Assembly (NCBI GenBank): GCA_964450385.1
Contig: CAYVEC010000006.1
Coordinates: 12,636 to 76,635, forward strand
Length of the DNA stretch: 64,000 nt
Direction: 5' to 3'
Source: JAKLFA01 sp964450385
GTDB taxonomy: Bacteria > Omnitrophota > Gorgyraeia > Zapsychrales > JANLHA01
The notes under the pieces are model-generated. The model ran no database searches. It saw only the letters and a list, made by a program, of their open reading frames with translations, and was not told the DNA's origin. The translations under genes were made by a program, and so were the position numbers. Positions 17,404 to 26,277 of this stretch are shown here, one piece after another. Position 1 is the stretch's first letter. Every line of letters starts with the position of its first letter.

Positions 17404-17949
17404 ATGGGGAGACGGTTTCTGCTAATGATGGTGTGCCTGGTCATCGTGACATCCTCGGGATGTGACCGGATCTATCGTTGGCTCCAGAAATCTGGGGCGG
17501 AGGAGCGGGACCTGATCGGTGAGATCGTGCCCTATGAGGCAAACGCGGGGGTCCTGGCCGTTCAGCAGCGGCTTAAGATTTTCGGGTATGCGATCGGGAA
17601 CCCCGACGGGATTCTCGGCGTTAATACCCGGAACGCCCTGGAGGCGTTTCAGGAGGATCAGGGGATCGAGGCGACGCGATTTATTGACCGAGTGACCTGG
17701 GATCGGCTCATGGAGTTTGACCGATATGGTCTGATCCATGCTGGCGAGGTAAATGTTGCCGCAGTTCAGGTGGCTCTTAAGGCGGCGGGCTTGAATGTCG
17801 GGTCCGCGGACGGAAAGATGGGGCGGAAGACCCAGGAGGCCCTTGAGGCCTTTCAGCAGCGCGAGGGGCTTAAGCCCGACGGGAAAATCGGTTTTAAAAC
17901 GCTCTCGGCCCTTAAACGGTATCTGATGCCGCTCGAGGCCGCGCCATGA
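17404..17949 (+). CDS. Lipoprotein with two peptidoglycan-binding domains
   Basis: A 181-residue envelope protein. The N-terminus (MGRRFLLMMVCLVIVTSSGC) is a lipoprotein signal, with the lipidated Cys at residue 20. Two PG_binding_1 repeats follow: one around AVQQRLKIFGYAIGNPDGI and NALEAFQEDQG, the second around AVQVALKAAGLNVGSADGKMG and ALEAFQQREG. No catalytic domain follows, so it probably tethers the outer membrane or a partner to peptidoglycan. The ATG at 17404 has GGGGGAAGGG just upstream; an earlier GTG at 17368 would abolish the signal peptide layout. The stop overlaps the next start. Confidence 0.82.
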   Translation: MGRRFLLMMVCLVIVTSSGCDRIYRWLQKSGAEERDLIGEIVPYEANAGVLAVQQRLKIFGYAIGNPDGILGVNTRNALEAFQEDQGIEATRFIDRVTWDRLMEFDRYGLIHAGEVNVAAVQVALKAAGLNVGSADGKMGRKTQEALEAFQQREGLKPDGKIGFKTLSALKRYLMPLEAAP

Positions 17950-19067
17950 ACGAGAACACGGGGAACGCCATGAAACATTTTAAGAACGTCTATATCTCTT
18001 CGATCTATCAGAACGCGGGGAAGACAACGGTCGCGCTCGGCCTGTATCGTTTATTTCAGGAACACAAGATGCAACCCGCCTTTTTGAAGCCCGTGGGGCA
18101 GCAGACGGTCTACATCGGAGGGCTCGACGTCGATAAGGATTCGTATCTCATAGGTTCGGTCTATCGGTGCCGCACGGCCCTTAAGATGATGAGCCCGGTC
18201 ACGATCGGGTCCGGATACACGGAACAATACATCTTTAATCCGAAGCCTGAGATGCTCCGGAGCAAGATCCTTCGGGCCTTTCAGAAATTGACCAAGGGAA
18301 AAAATTCCATCATTATCGAAGGCACGGGCCATGCCGGCGTCGGATCGGTCGTTGATGTCTCTAACGCGGAAGTGGCGAAACTCCTGAATTCGAAGGTCCT
18401 TATTGTCTCAGAGGGCGGGATCGGCCGGAGCATCGATGAGATCATGCTCAATAAGGCACTCTTTGATATGAAGGGGGTCGAGGTCATCGGCGTCATCATC
18501 AACAAGGTCCTGCCCGACAAATACGATCGGGTCAAGGCCGCTGTTACTCAGGGGCTTCAGAACAAAGGGCTCCGGGTTCTTGGGGTGATCCCGATGGAGC
18601 CTCTCCTCCGTGACCCGACGGTCGAGCAGCTGAACGGCCAGCTCAAGCTGAAATTACTCTGCGGCAAAGAGAATCTGCACAAGCGGGTTCGGAACACGAT
18701 CGTCGCCGCGATGGAGCCGGCCAACATGGTCGAACACATCGATTCGGGGACCCTTGTCTTGACCTCGGGGGACCGGATCGATAATATTATGGTCGCGGTC
18801 AGTTCTCACTTGATCGTTCAGCGGCGGCACCGCCAGGTCGTTGGCATTATTTTGACCGGCGGGCTTGTTCCCGATGCCAAGATCATGCGTCTTTTGAAGC
18901 GCAGCGGGATCCCCGTCATGGTCACAAACGAAGAGACCTACACCGTCGCCGGGAAGATCGATAATTATGTCTGCAAGATCCAGGCCAATGACAAAGAAAA
19001 GATCATGGAGGCGAAGCGGCTGGTCGAAAAATATGTCGATGTGCATCAGCTGCTGGAATTGTTATGA
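17946..19067 (+). CDS. P-loop (BioD-like AAA_26) and DRTGG domain protein
   Basis: 373 residues. An N-terminal dethiobiotin-synthetase-like P-loop domain (SIYQNAGKTTVALGL near residue 20; IIEGTGHAGVGS near 123) is followed by a DRTGG domain in the last ~110 residues (SGDRIDNIMVAVSSH and GIILTGGLVPD). This is the regulatory N-terminal half of long phosphotransacetylases without the catalytic PTA_PTB domain. Such stand-alone proteins are known but their role is unclear. It overlaps its neighbours on both sides by 4 bp (ATGA), so it is coexpressed with the lipoprotein and thiolase. A link to acetyl-CoA/acetyl-phosphate sensing is inference only. Confidence 0.78.
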   Translation: MNENTGNAMKHFKNVYISSIYQNAGKTTVALGLYRLFQEHKMQPAFLKPVGQQTVYIGGLDVDKDSYLIGSVYRCRTALKMMSPVTIGSGYTEQYIFNPKPEMLRSKILRAFQKLTKGKNSIIIEGTGHAGVGSVVDVSNAEVAKLLNSKVLIVSEGGIGRSIDEIMLNKALFDMKGVEVIGVIINKVLPDKYDRVKAAVTQGLQNKGLRVLGVIPMEPLLRDPTVEQLNGQLKLKLLCGKENLHKRVRNTIVAAMEPANMVEHIDSGTLVLTSGDRIDNIMVAVSSHLIVQRRHRQVVGIILTGGLVPDAKIMRLLKRSGIPVMVTNEETYTVAGKIDNYVCKIQANDKEKIMEAKRLVEKYVDVHQLLELL

Positions 19068-20254
19068 ACGTGTCTGTTAAATCGAAAACCGATGTTGTGA
19101 TCGTTGACGCGGTTCGGACCCCGATGGCGCGCGCCTTTGCTGCCCTTCAGGAGTGCGATGTTTCTCTGTTGGCTCGGCATGTGTTGGCGGAGTTGGCTGG
19201 ACGGCATCATTTGACCGATGGGGGCGTCGCAAGCGTCATCATGGGCAGCGCGGTCCTTGCCGGGGCGGGGCAGAATTTTTTGCGCCGGGCCGTGGTCGAC
19301 GCAGGGCTGCCGGTGACGACGCCGACATATATTATCAGCAATGTCTGCGGGTCGGGTCTTCAGGCCGTGATCGCCGGAACCCAGCTTATTCGGGCCGGCG
19401 ACGGCGAGTGCGTGATCACCGGCGGTGTGGAGAGTGCGTCACATTCACCCGAGCTTGTCTTTAAGCGGGCGCACGAGGAAAAGACCCGGAGGGCACTTCA
19501 GGAAAGCCTCGTTCATGACGGGCTGTGGTGTTCGTTAACGGACAAGCATATGGGATTGTTATGCGAGGGGCTTGTCCATGAGCACCAGATCACCCGGATC
19601 GAACAGGATGATTATGCCTTTGTGAGTTATCAGCGGGCCCTTGCTGCCCAGGTCGCAAAACGATTTGAGGCCGAGATCGTTCCGATCCAAACGCCATCCG
19701 GAAAAAGGGTCGTGGTTGACGAGACGATCCGGCGGAATATCCAGCGTGCCGTGTTCAATCAATTCCCGCCGGCTTTTATGAAGAAGACCGGCACGGTGAC
19801 CGCGGGCAATTCGTCTGTTCCGTGTGATGGTGCCGCTGCCGTGGTCTTGGCATCCGCCGCTGAGGCGCGTCGCCGAGGATGGCGGCCCCTGGCGAAGGTC
19901 TTGGGCCATGCGGTGATCGCGGGGAATCCGCATGAGGTCTTTGCCCTGGCCGCCGACGCGGTTGAACAATGTCTCGAGCGGTGCGGCCTATCTGTAGCCG
20001 ATGTTGATCTTGTGGAACTTAGCGAGGCCTTTGCCGCGCAGGCGGTACTTCTTCAGCGTCGGCTCGGATTTCCGCTTGAGAGGATGAATATTTATGGGGG
20101 GGACCTTGCGCTCGGGCATCCCTTAGGCGCGGCTGGGGCGCGCGTGGTCGTGACGCTCACGCACGCGCTTCATTCAGCATCAAAAAAAGTCGGGGTCTGT
20201 GTCGTTTGCCTCGGCGGAGGCGGGGCCTTGGCCATGGCCCTGGAACGGGCATAG
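19064..20254 (+). CDS. Thiolase (acetyl-CoA C-acetyltransferase family)
   Basis: Condenses or cleaves acyl-CoA at the beta-keto position. The catalytic residues are in place: nucleophilic Cys in ISNVCGSGLQAVI near residue 92, His in GGDLALGHPLGAAGAR near 352 and the second Cys in CVVCLGGGGALAMALE near 383. At 396 residues it has standard thiolase length. ATGA overlap with the DRTGG gene and a 23-bp gap to nqrA place it in one transcription unit with the sodium pump. Specificity (acetoacetyl-CoA versus longer substrates) cannot be read; no other fatty-acid gene is nearby. Confidence 0.92.
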   Translation: MNVSVKSKTDVVIVDAVRTPMARAFAALQECDVSLLARHVLAELAGRHHLTDGGVASVIMGSAVLAGAGQNFLRRAVVDAGLPVTTPTYIISNVCGSGLQAVIAGTQLIRAGDGECVITGGVESASHSPELVFKRAHEEKTRRALQESLVHDGLWCSLTDKHMGLLCEGLVHEHQITRIEQDDYAFVSYQRALAAQVAKRFEAEIVPIQTPSGKRVVVDETIRRNIQRAVFNQFPPAFMKKTGTVTAGNSSVPCDGAAAVVLASAAEARRRGWRPLAKVLGHAVIAGNPHEVFALAADAVEQCLERCGLSVADVDLVELSEAFAAQAVLLQRRLGFPLERMNIYGGDLALGHPLGAAGARVVVTLTHALHSASKKVGVCVVCLGGGGALAMALERA

Positions 20255-20277
20255 AGAGATATGGTGAGGCGGGATCC

Positions 20278-21627
20278 ATGGATATGATTCGGGTGAGACA
20301 GGGACGGAATATTCGAATGGTCGGCGCGGCCGAGAGGGTCCTCGTTGATCTGCCGGTGCCGGCTCGCGTTGTGGTGTGTTCGGAAGACCTCTATGGATTT
20401 CGGCCGCGTCTCACGATCGCTGTCGGGAATCGGGTGTGCGTGGGTTCGGTCCTGGCGGAGGATCAAGGGGACCCCCGCCGTCGTCTTGTGTCGCCTGCGA
20501 GTGGGACTATTACGGAAATTCGCCGCGGCGCGCGTCGGGCGATCTCTGGGATCGTGATCACCTGTGACGGCCGTCAGGAAACGGTTCCGATCACAAAATA
20601 CGCGGCCTCCTCAATCTCGGGTCTGACGCGCGAGCGGATTGTCCAGCATCTTCTTGAGAGCGGGGCGTGGATTTTTTTTCGCGAGCGACCGTTTGATCGG
20701 ATCGTGGATCCGGACCGCCTCCCCAAAGCGATCTTTGTTCCGGCGGTATCGACGGGGCCCTTGGCTCCGGACCCGGGGTTCTTTTTGAAAGGGAGGGAGG
20801 ATCTTTTTCAATACGGGCTAGAGATCCTCACGCGATTGACTGATGGGTGCGTGCATGTCTGTGTTGGGCCAAAGGCTGCGGAGCCTTCCGCGTCGGCCGA
20901 TGGACGGATTCGCATTCATCGGGTCGTCGGGCCTCATCCGGCGGGAAACGTCGGAACCCATATCCATTATCTTGATCCCTTAGAGCGCGGGGAGAGGGTC
21001 TGGTATGCCGATGTCCAGGGGGTGGTCGCGATCGCGCGGAGCTTTATTGACGGAGGGTTTTGTCCTGAACGGATCATTGCGGTGACCGGCGCGCGGGCGC
21101 CGGAGCGGGTCTATAAGAGAACGATCCTCGGGGCCGAGGCTGGATTTATCGCGGGACCGAACCTTCCAGCGGACGCCTGCGTGATTTTCGGCGGGGTCTT
21201 GACCGGGCGTGAGGTCGGCGCGGATGGCGCGGTCGGGTTGTATGACGCGGAGGTTGCTGTGATCCCACGGGGAGGGCTCCGGGTCGTTTTGGGCTGGATG
21301 ATGCCGGGATGGCATGCGTACAGTTTTACCCGGACGATGCTGTCCTCATGGGACCCGTTGCGGAGCGTTTCATTAACAACGGATCGTTTCGGTTCCCATC
21401 GCCCGATCGTTCTGAATGATGTGTATGACCGGTACGTGGCCCTTGATGTCCCGACATTCTTTTTGATCAAGGCGATTCTATCAGAGAACATTGACGAGAT
21501 GGAACGGCTCGGGATCTTGGAATGTTCGCCTGAAGATTTTGCCCTGGCGGCATTTGCCTGCCCGTCGAAAACGGATGTCTGCGGCATCATCCGCAAAGGG
21601 CTCAGCATGATGGAGGCCGAAGGGTGA
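20278..21627 (+). CDS. nqrA: Na+-translocating NADH:quinone reductase subunit A
   Basis: Peripheral subunit of the sodium-pumping respiratory complex I analogue. The start resembles other NqrA (MDMIRVRQGRNIRMVGAAE), followed by a barrel-sandwich region with SPASGTITEIRRGARRAISG and a C-terminal ACPSKTDVCGIIRKGLSMMEAEG typical of NqrA. At 449 residues it is the expected length. NqrA has no RnfC-type ferredoxin Cys clusters, which helps assign NQR over RNF. The ATG at 20278 has GAGGCGGGA upstream; 24 extra in-frame codons before it overlap the thiolase and were excluded. First of six overlapping nqr genes. Confidence 0.93.
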   Translation: MDMIRVRQGRNIRMVGAAERVLVDLPVPARVVVCSEDLYGFRPRLTIAVGNRVCVGSVLAEDQGDPRRRLVSPASGTITEIRRGARRAISGIVITCDGRQETVPITKYAASSISGLTRERIVQHLLESGAWIFFRERPFDRIVDPDRLPKAIFVPAVSTGPLAPDPGFFLKGREDLFQYGLEILTRLTDGCVHVCVGPKAAEPSASADGRIRIHRVVGPHPAGNVGTHIHYLDPLERGERVWYADVQGVVAIARSFIDGGFCPERIIAVTGARAPERVYKRTILGAEAGFIAGPNLPADACVIFGGVLTGREVGADGAVGLYDAEVAVIPRGGLRVVLGWMMPGWHAYSFTRTMLSSWDPLRSVSLTTDRFGSHRPIVLNDVYDRYVALDVPTFFLIKAILSENIDEMERLGILECSPEDFALAAFACPSKTDVCGIIRKGLSMMEAEG

Positions 21628-22832
21628 GGGAGATCCTTGAGAAAATTTTTCAGCGGTTGCGGGGATGGTCAGCCACGGGCGGCCGGCTTCATGCCGCGGC
21701 TCCGCTTGTCGAGGCCATTGAATCGTTTCTGTTGACGCCGGGAGAGACGGCCGCAGCGGCCCCGTTTGTCCGCGACGCGGTTGACCTGAAGCGCGTGATG
21801 GTCCTGGTTGTGGTCGCGGTCCTCCCCTGTTTTTTCATTGGAACGTATAACGTCGGGCATCAGGCCCTTCTATCACAGGGGCTGAGCGGCAGCATTTCTC
21901 AAGAATGGTGGCTTGGGCTCAAGACGGTCATGCCGCTCCTGCTTGTGGTCTACACGGTCGGAGGCTTCTGGGAGGTCCTTTTTGCGGTTGTCCGGCGGCG
22001 TGAGATTACCGAGGGATTTTTAGTCACTGGGATCCTTTTTACGCTCACGCTGCCCCCGACGATGCCGTTGTGGCAGGCCGCGGTGAGCATTTCATTCGGC
22101 GTGGTCATTGGAAAAGAGATCTTTGGCGGGACAGGGTTTAATCTCGTGAACCCTGCTCTTGCGGCGAGGGCTTTTGCCTTTTTTGCCTATCCGGCCCAGA
22201 TGTCGGGGGACGCGGTCTGGGTCGCGGTTGACGGGCTCACGAAGGCCACTCCGTTGGCCGTGGTTGCTCAGGCCCCGTCGGGTGCCGTGGCCATTGATGC
22301 CTTGGCTCAAGCGGGATATTCCTTCTCGAACATGATGTGGGGGTTTGTGCCGGGGAGTATCGGCGAGACATCGGCGGTGGCATGTGTGATTGGACTTGTG
22401 GTGCTCCTCGCGACGGGTGTCGCGAACTGGCGGATCGTCGCGGGATGCTGTCTGGGGATGACCGCGACCGTGGCGTTTGTGATGCTCGGCCAGGCGGTGC
22501 CGGCCCCGGCCATTACGACACTGCCGTTCTCCTGGCACTTCGTGATGGGCGGGTTTGCCTTCGGCGCTGTTTTTATGGCGACGGACCCGGTCTCTTCATC
22601 GGCGACCGAGGCCGGGAGGTGGATCTATGGGGCATTGATCGGAGCGATGGTCGCGGTGATTCGGATCTTTAATCCGGCGTATCCGGAAGGCGTGATGCTC
22701 GCCATCCTGCTCATGAACATTTTTGCGCCGTTGATCGATCATGGCGTGCTTGAGGTCCAGATCATTCAGCGCCGGCGCCGGAACGACCGCGCCCGAAGAC
22801 AGTGGCGCCGGAACGGGGAGGATCATGGATAA
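21624..22832 (+). CDS. nqrB: Na+-translocating NADH:quinone reductase subunit B
   Basis: Large membrane subunit, about ten transmembrane helices, 402 residues. DLKRVMVLVVVAVLPCFFIGTYNVGHQAL is the typical NqrB entry to the first helices. DGLTKATPL near residue 210 contains the threonine expected to carry covalent FMN, and the NqrB/RnfD block GGTGFNLVNPALAARAF is present. Start is GTG overlapping the nqrA stop (GTGA). It also carries riboflavin in characterised enzymes and lies on the sodium path. Confidence 0.93.
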   Translation: MREILEKIFQRLRGWSATGGRLHAAAPLVEAIESFLLTPGETAAAAPFVRDAVDLKRVMVLVVVAVLPCFFIGTYNVGHQALLSQGLSGSISQEWWLGLKTVMPLLLVVYTVGGFWEVLFAVVRRREITEGFLVTGILFTLTLPPTMPLWQAAVSISFGVVIGKEIFGGTGFNLVNPALAARAFAFFAYPAQMSGDAVWVAVDGLTKATPLAVVAQAPSGAVAIDALAQAGYSFSNMMWGFVPGSIGETSAVACVIGLVVLLATGVANWRIVAGCCLGMTATVAFVMLGQAVPAPAITTLPFSWHFVMGGFAFGAVFMATDPVSSSATEAGRWIYGALIGAMVAVIRIFNPAYPEGVMLAILLMNIFAPLIDHGVLEVQIIQRRRRNDRARRQWRRNGEDHG

Positions 22833-23544
22833 ACACTCGCGAACATATACGTTTTTATTTGCTGCCGCCGTCTGCGTGGTCTGCGGCCTGTTGGTCTCGT
22901 TCGCGGCCGGGGCCCTTAGGTCTCGACGGGAAATGAATCAGGAGGTTGATCGGAAACGGCACATCCTGAAGGTCGTTGGGCTGCGTCAGCCGGTCGCGCA
23001 CGGGGCGCCTCCCGAAGAGGTGACCCGGATCTTTGATGAGAAGATCGAAGAGGTCGAGGTCGATGCCCGGGGCGGACTCGTTCGTGTCGGCCCCGTCAGG
23101 ATCCGGCCAGCGGAGGAGGAGGCCTATCCGCTTTTCCTTTATAAAGAAAGCGGGCAGACGTTGGCCTTTTGTTTTCCGGTTTCGGGGAAGGGGCTCTGGT
23201 CAACGATCGAGGGATATATGGCCCTTGAGGCGGACGGCCGGACCATTCGAGGCGTCACGTTTTATCGGCATGGGGAGACCCCCGGCCTCGGCGGAGAGGT
23301 TGCGTCCGAGGAGTTCCAGGACCGTTTTAAGGGAAAAAAGATCTGGGATCTTCAGACCCGGGCCTTGCGTCCCGTGGCCGTGGTGAAAGGGCGCGTCAAG
23401 GACACCGTCCCGACGGCGGAACAGGCCTTTTATGTCGACGGGATCACCGGCGCGACCATGACCGGAGCGGGGATCACGGCGTTTTTGGACCGATGGATCC
23501 GCGTTTATGGACCCTATCTGATCAAGACGGGAGAGACCAAATGA
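22825..23544 (+). CDS. nqrC: Na+-translocating NADH:quinone reductase subunit C
   Basis: 239 residues: one N-terminal membrane helix (YTFLFAAAVCVVCGLLVSF) and an FMN-binding domain on the outer side. The covalent flavinylation motif is DGITGATMTGAGI near residue 212, where the Thr of GAT receives FMN from ApbE; no apbE gene is in the window. HGETPGLGGEV is another NqrC/RnfG hallmark. The ATG at 22825 (MDKHSRT) overlaps nqrB by 8 bp and follows GGGGAGGA; the upstream in-frame extension was rejected because it lies in nqrB. Confidence 0.93.
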   Translation: MDKHSRTYTFLFAAAVCVVCGLLVSFAAGALRSRREMNQEVDRKRHILKVVGLRQPVAHGAPPEEVTRIFDEKIEEVEVDARGGLVRVGPVRIRPAEEEAYPLFLYKESGQTLAFCFPVSGKGLWSTIEGYMALEADGRTIRGVTFYRHGETPGLGGEVASEEFQDRFKGKKIWDLQTRALRPVAVVKGRVKDTVPTAEQAFYVDGITGATMTGAGITAFLDRWIRVYGPYLIKTGETK

Positions 23545-24158
23545 GGACTCGGGATAAAAGGATCTTTCGTGACGGGCTTTGGGACGCGAGCCCGGTCACG
23601 TTTCAAATCCTGGGGATCTGCTCGGCCCTTGCGGTCACGCTCCAGACCCGGACGGCTGTTGTGATGGGCGCAGCCCTGACGTTTGTTCTCTGTGTGTCGA
23701 ACATCACGGTCTCGATCCTTCGCGACCATATTCCGAGCCGCATCAGGATCATTGTTCAGCTTCTCATCATTTCAACGTTCGTGATCGTTGTGGACCTGTT
23801 CCTACAGGCGTATTTCTACGATATCGCGAAAGAGCTGAGCATCTTTGTGGCCCTCATTATTACGAATTGTATTGTCATGGGCCGGGCCGAGGGGTTTGCG
23901 ATGAGGCATCCGCCTCGTCAGGCGTTCTGGGACGGCCTTGGTAACGGGCTTGGATACAGCGCGGTCCTGATCGTGATTGCCGTCGCGCGCGAGTTTTTGG
24001 GTCAGGGGTCTGTTGCCGGCGTTCCTCTTGTGCCTGAGGCGGCGTATCGCGCTGGATATGTGAATTGTGGAATCATGCTTCTTGCACCTGGGGCGTTCTT
24101 TTTGCTTGGGGCCGTGATCTGGATCCAGCGCGCGATCTCTGGGTATGTTGAAAAATAA
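23541..24158 (+). CDS. nqrD: Na+-translocating NADH:quinone reductase subunit D
   Basis: Six-helix membrane subunit of 205 residues. Half-helix cysteines that with NqrE hold the intramembrane iron centre are present: Cys27 in ILGICSAL and a second in ITNCIVMGRAEGFAM near residue 110. The start ATGA overlaps the nqrC stop. RnfE is the paralogue in RNF complexes, but the surrounding A, F and M subunits settle the NQR assignment. Confidence 0.93.
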   Translation: MRTRDKRIFRDGLWDASPVTFQILGICSALAVTLQTRTAVVMGAALTFVLCVSNITVSILRDHIPSRIRIIVQLLIISTFVIVVDLFLQAYFYDIAKELSIFVALIITNCIVMGRAEGFAMRHPPRQAFWDGLGNGLGYSAVLIVIAVAREFLGQGSVAGVPLVPEAAYRAGYVNCGIMLLAPGAFFLLGAVIWIQRAISGYVEK

Positions 24159-24173
24159 ACAATGGGGACCGTT

Positions 24174-24782
24174 ATGGGGTATATCGCCTTAGTCCTTGAT
24201 CAGGTCTTTGTTCATAATATCCTGCTCGCCCTGTTCTTGGGTATGTGCTCGTTTTTGGCCTGTTCGAAAAGGATGGAGACCGCCCTCGGGCTCGGCCTTG
24301 CCGTTGTGGCGGTCATGACGATCACCGCACCTGTTAACTGGCTGCTCAAACATTTTCTTCTGGATCCGGGCGCGCTCTCGTGGGCCGGGCTGCCCGAGAC
24401 GGATCTTGGCTTTCTGACTGTTATTGTTTTTATTGCTGTGATCGCGGCAATGGTCCAGATCGTTGAGATCGTGATCGACCGGGCGAGTCCACGGCTCTAC
24501 GCCGCGCTCGGGATCTTTTTGCCGCTTATCGCCGTGAATTGTGCCGTGCTCGGTGGGTCGCTCCTCATGGCGGAGCGGGGGTATTCTTTTGGAGAAACGG
24601 TTGTCTTTGGGTTCAGCGCGGGCACGGGGTGGGCGCTTGCCATTGTGACCATGGCCGCGATTCGGAAAAAACTATGGTATTCGGACATCCCTCGTCCCCT
24701 CCGGGGCCTTGGGATCGCGATGATGATCACGGGCCTGATCTCCCTTGCCTTCATGTGTTTTGCCGGGATCAGCGTGCCCTAG
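24174..24782 (+). CDS. nqrE: Na+-translocating NADH:quinone reductase subunit E
   Basis: Inverted-topology partner of NqrD, 202 residues. The paired iron-site cysteines are Cys25 (FLGMCSFLACSKR) and one in PLIAVNCAVLGGSL near residue 120. I prefer the ATG at 24174 because GGGGA at 24164-24168 precedes it and MGYIALVLDQVFVHNI aligns with other NqrE starts; the ATG at 24162 has no ribosome binding site. Confidence 0.92.
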   Translation: MGYIALVLDQVFVHNILLALFLGMCSFLACSKRMETALGLGLAVVAVMTITAPVNWLLKHFLLDPGALSWAGLPETDLGFLTVIVFIAVIAAMVQIVEIVIDRASPRLYAALGIFLPLIAVNCAVLGGSLLMAERGYSFGETVVFGFSAGTGWALAIVTMAAIRKKLWYSDIPRPLRGLGIAMMITGLISLAFMCFAGISVP

Positions 24783-24799
24783 CGGGAAGGAGTCTGTCG

Positions 24800-26026
24800 G
24801 TGTCGTTGGTGCTGTGGATGACAATCAGTGTCGGGATCTTTTCGACCGTGATTCTGGTCTTGGTCGCGGCCCTTGTCGCGGCCGAGTCGTTTGTGTCATC
24901 ATCCGAAGAGGTCGCGGTCACAATCAATGAGGGCCAGCGGACTTTTCGCGTGCTTCCGGGCAGGAGTCTTCTTACGGCGTTATCGGATGAAGAGATCTTT
25001 TTGCCGTCGGCGTGCGGGGGGAAGGGAACGTGCGGCCTATGCACGTGCCGCGTTGCCGCCGGCGGGGGCGAGGTCCTTGCGACGGAGGCGGGGCTGTTGA
25101 CCCGGCGGCAGCAGCACGAGGGGTGGCGGCTCGCCTGTCAGGTGAAGGTGCGTCGGGATATGGCCCTCATGATCCCTTCCGGGGTCTTTGAGGTCCGTCG
25201 ATATGCTTCACGGATCCGCGCGGTCCGTCAGATCGCGCCCCTATTGAAGGAAATAACGCTCGATCTGCCCGAGGGATTTGCCGTTGAGCCCGGGGCCTAT
25301 CTTCAGATTGAGGTCCCGCCGTATCAGATCCGGTTCCGTGACTTTGAGATCAGTGATCGGTATCGGTCCGTCTGGGAGAGCGAGGGGCTGTTCGGCCTCG
25401 AGGTTGACAGCGATGAGACGGTGGTGCGGGGGTATTCGATCGCGAATCCGCCGGGCGAGGGCCCGGCCTTGATGGTGATCGTGCGGATCGCGCTTCCGCC
25501 CGCGGGAAAAAAATCGGTCCCGCCGGGGGTCGCATCAACGTATCTCTTTTCGCTAAAGCCTGGGGACGAGGTCAGGATCTCTGGCCCGTACGGCAGTCTT
25601 CTGATCAAGGACACGGACCGTGAGATGGTGTATATCGGCGGCGGGGCCGGGATGGCGCCGTTGCGAAGTCATCTGCGGCATCTCCTCCATGCGCTGAAGA
25701 CCTCACGCCGCGTCTCATTTTGGTATGGGGCCAGGTCCCGGCAGGAGATCATTTATGAGGAGGAGTTCCGGGCCCTTGAACGCGAATGCCCGAATTTCTC
25801 CTTTCATCTTGCCTTGTCGGCGCCGCTCCCTGAGGATCGGTGGACTGGCGCTACTGGGAATATCCATGAGGTCGTGTATCGCGACTATCTTGCCGGACAT
25901 CCCGCGCCGGAGGGGGTGGAATATTATTTATGCGGCCCATCGCCGATGACCGCCGCGGTCCGGGAAATGCTTGACGGTCTTGGGGTGGCGCCTGAGATGA
26001 TCGCCTGCGATGATTTTGGCGCCTGA
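24800..26026 (+). CDS. nqrF: Na+-translocating NADH:quinone reductase subunit F (NADH-oxidising)
   Basis: Electron entry subunit, 408 residues, the same length as Vibrio NqrF. In order: an N-terminal membrane anchor (residues 3-30), a [2Fe-2S] ferredoxin domain with SACGGKGTCGLCTCR and a fourth Cys in RLACQ, an FAD domain with VRGYSIANPP and an NADH-binding domain with YIGGGAGMAPLRSHL and YYLCGPSPM. The GTG start at 24800 follows GGGAAGGAG; the long upstream extension in this frame runs through nqrE and was rejected. The ferredoxin domain has one extra Cys (CTC) compared with the usual CGQC. Confidence 0.93.
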   Translation: MSLVLWMTISVGIFSTVILVLVAALVAAESFVSSSEEVAVTINEGQRTFRVLPGRSLLTALSDEEIFLPSACGGKGTCGLCTCRVAAGGGEVLATEAGLLTRRQQHEGWRLACQVKVRRDMALMIPSGVFEVRRYASRIRAVRQIAPLLKEITLDLPEGFAVEPGAYLQIEVPPYQIRFRDFEISDRYRSVWESEGLFGLEVDSDETVVRGYSIANPPGEGPALMVIVRIALPPAGKKSVPPGVASTYLFSLKPGDEVRISGPYGSLLIKDTDREMVYIGGGAGMAPLRSHLRHLLHALKTSRRVSFWYGARSRQEIIYEEEFRALERECPNFSFHLALSAPLPEDRWTGATGNIHEVVYRDYLAGHPAPEGVEYYLCGPSPMTAAVREMLDGLGVAPEMIACDDFGA

Positions 26027-26057
26027 GAGGACGTCGGCGTAAGGGAGACGGGGATCC

Positions 26058-26252
26058 ATGGAAACGGTTTTTCTGGCGATCGCGATCTTTGCCGGGTGCC
26101 TGCTGATCATGGCCGTTGGGGTGTTGTGCCGCCGGGCGCCGCTCAAGAAACAGTGCGATGCCGATCCGCAACGCTCCTGTAGCTGCGGGGCTGACGGCGA
26201 CGCCTGCGGCCGGGAGGGGGGCTTGCGCCAGCCGGAAAAAGGAGTATCATAA
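26058..26252 (+). CDS. nqrM: NqrM (DUF539), Na+-NQR maturation factor
   Basis: A 64-residue protein with one N-terminal membrane helix (residues 3-24, ending MAVGVLCRR) and a cysteine-rich tail (KKQC, RSCSC, GDAC). This matches the NqrM family, which in Vibrio is required to build the iron centre between NqrD and NqrE. The ATG is 31 bp after nqrF, with GGGGATCC before it. Its location at the end of nqrABCDEF supports the call despite the short length. Confidence 0.8.
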   Translation: METVFLAIAIFAGCLLIMAVGVLCRRAPLKKQCDADPQRSCSCGADGDACGREGGLRQPEKGVS

Positions 26253-26277
26253 GGGATCTTTTAACCAGGGAAACGCC

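Noticed and set aside
20278..26026. RNF complex instead of Na+-NQR
   Set aside because: The set has NqrA and NqrF and a terminal NqrM, and no RnfB/RnfC-type polyferredoxin cysteine clusters.
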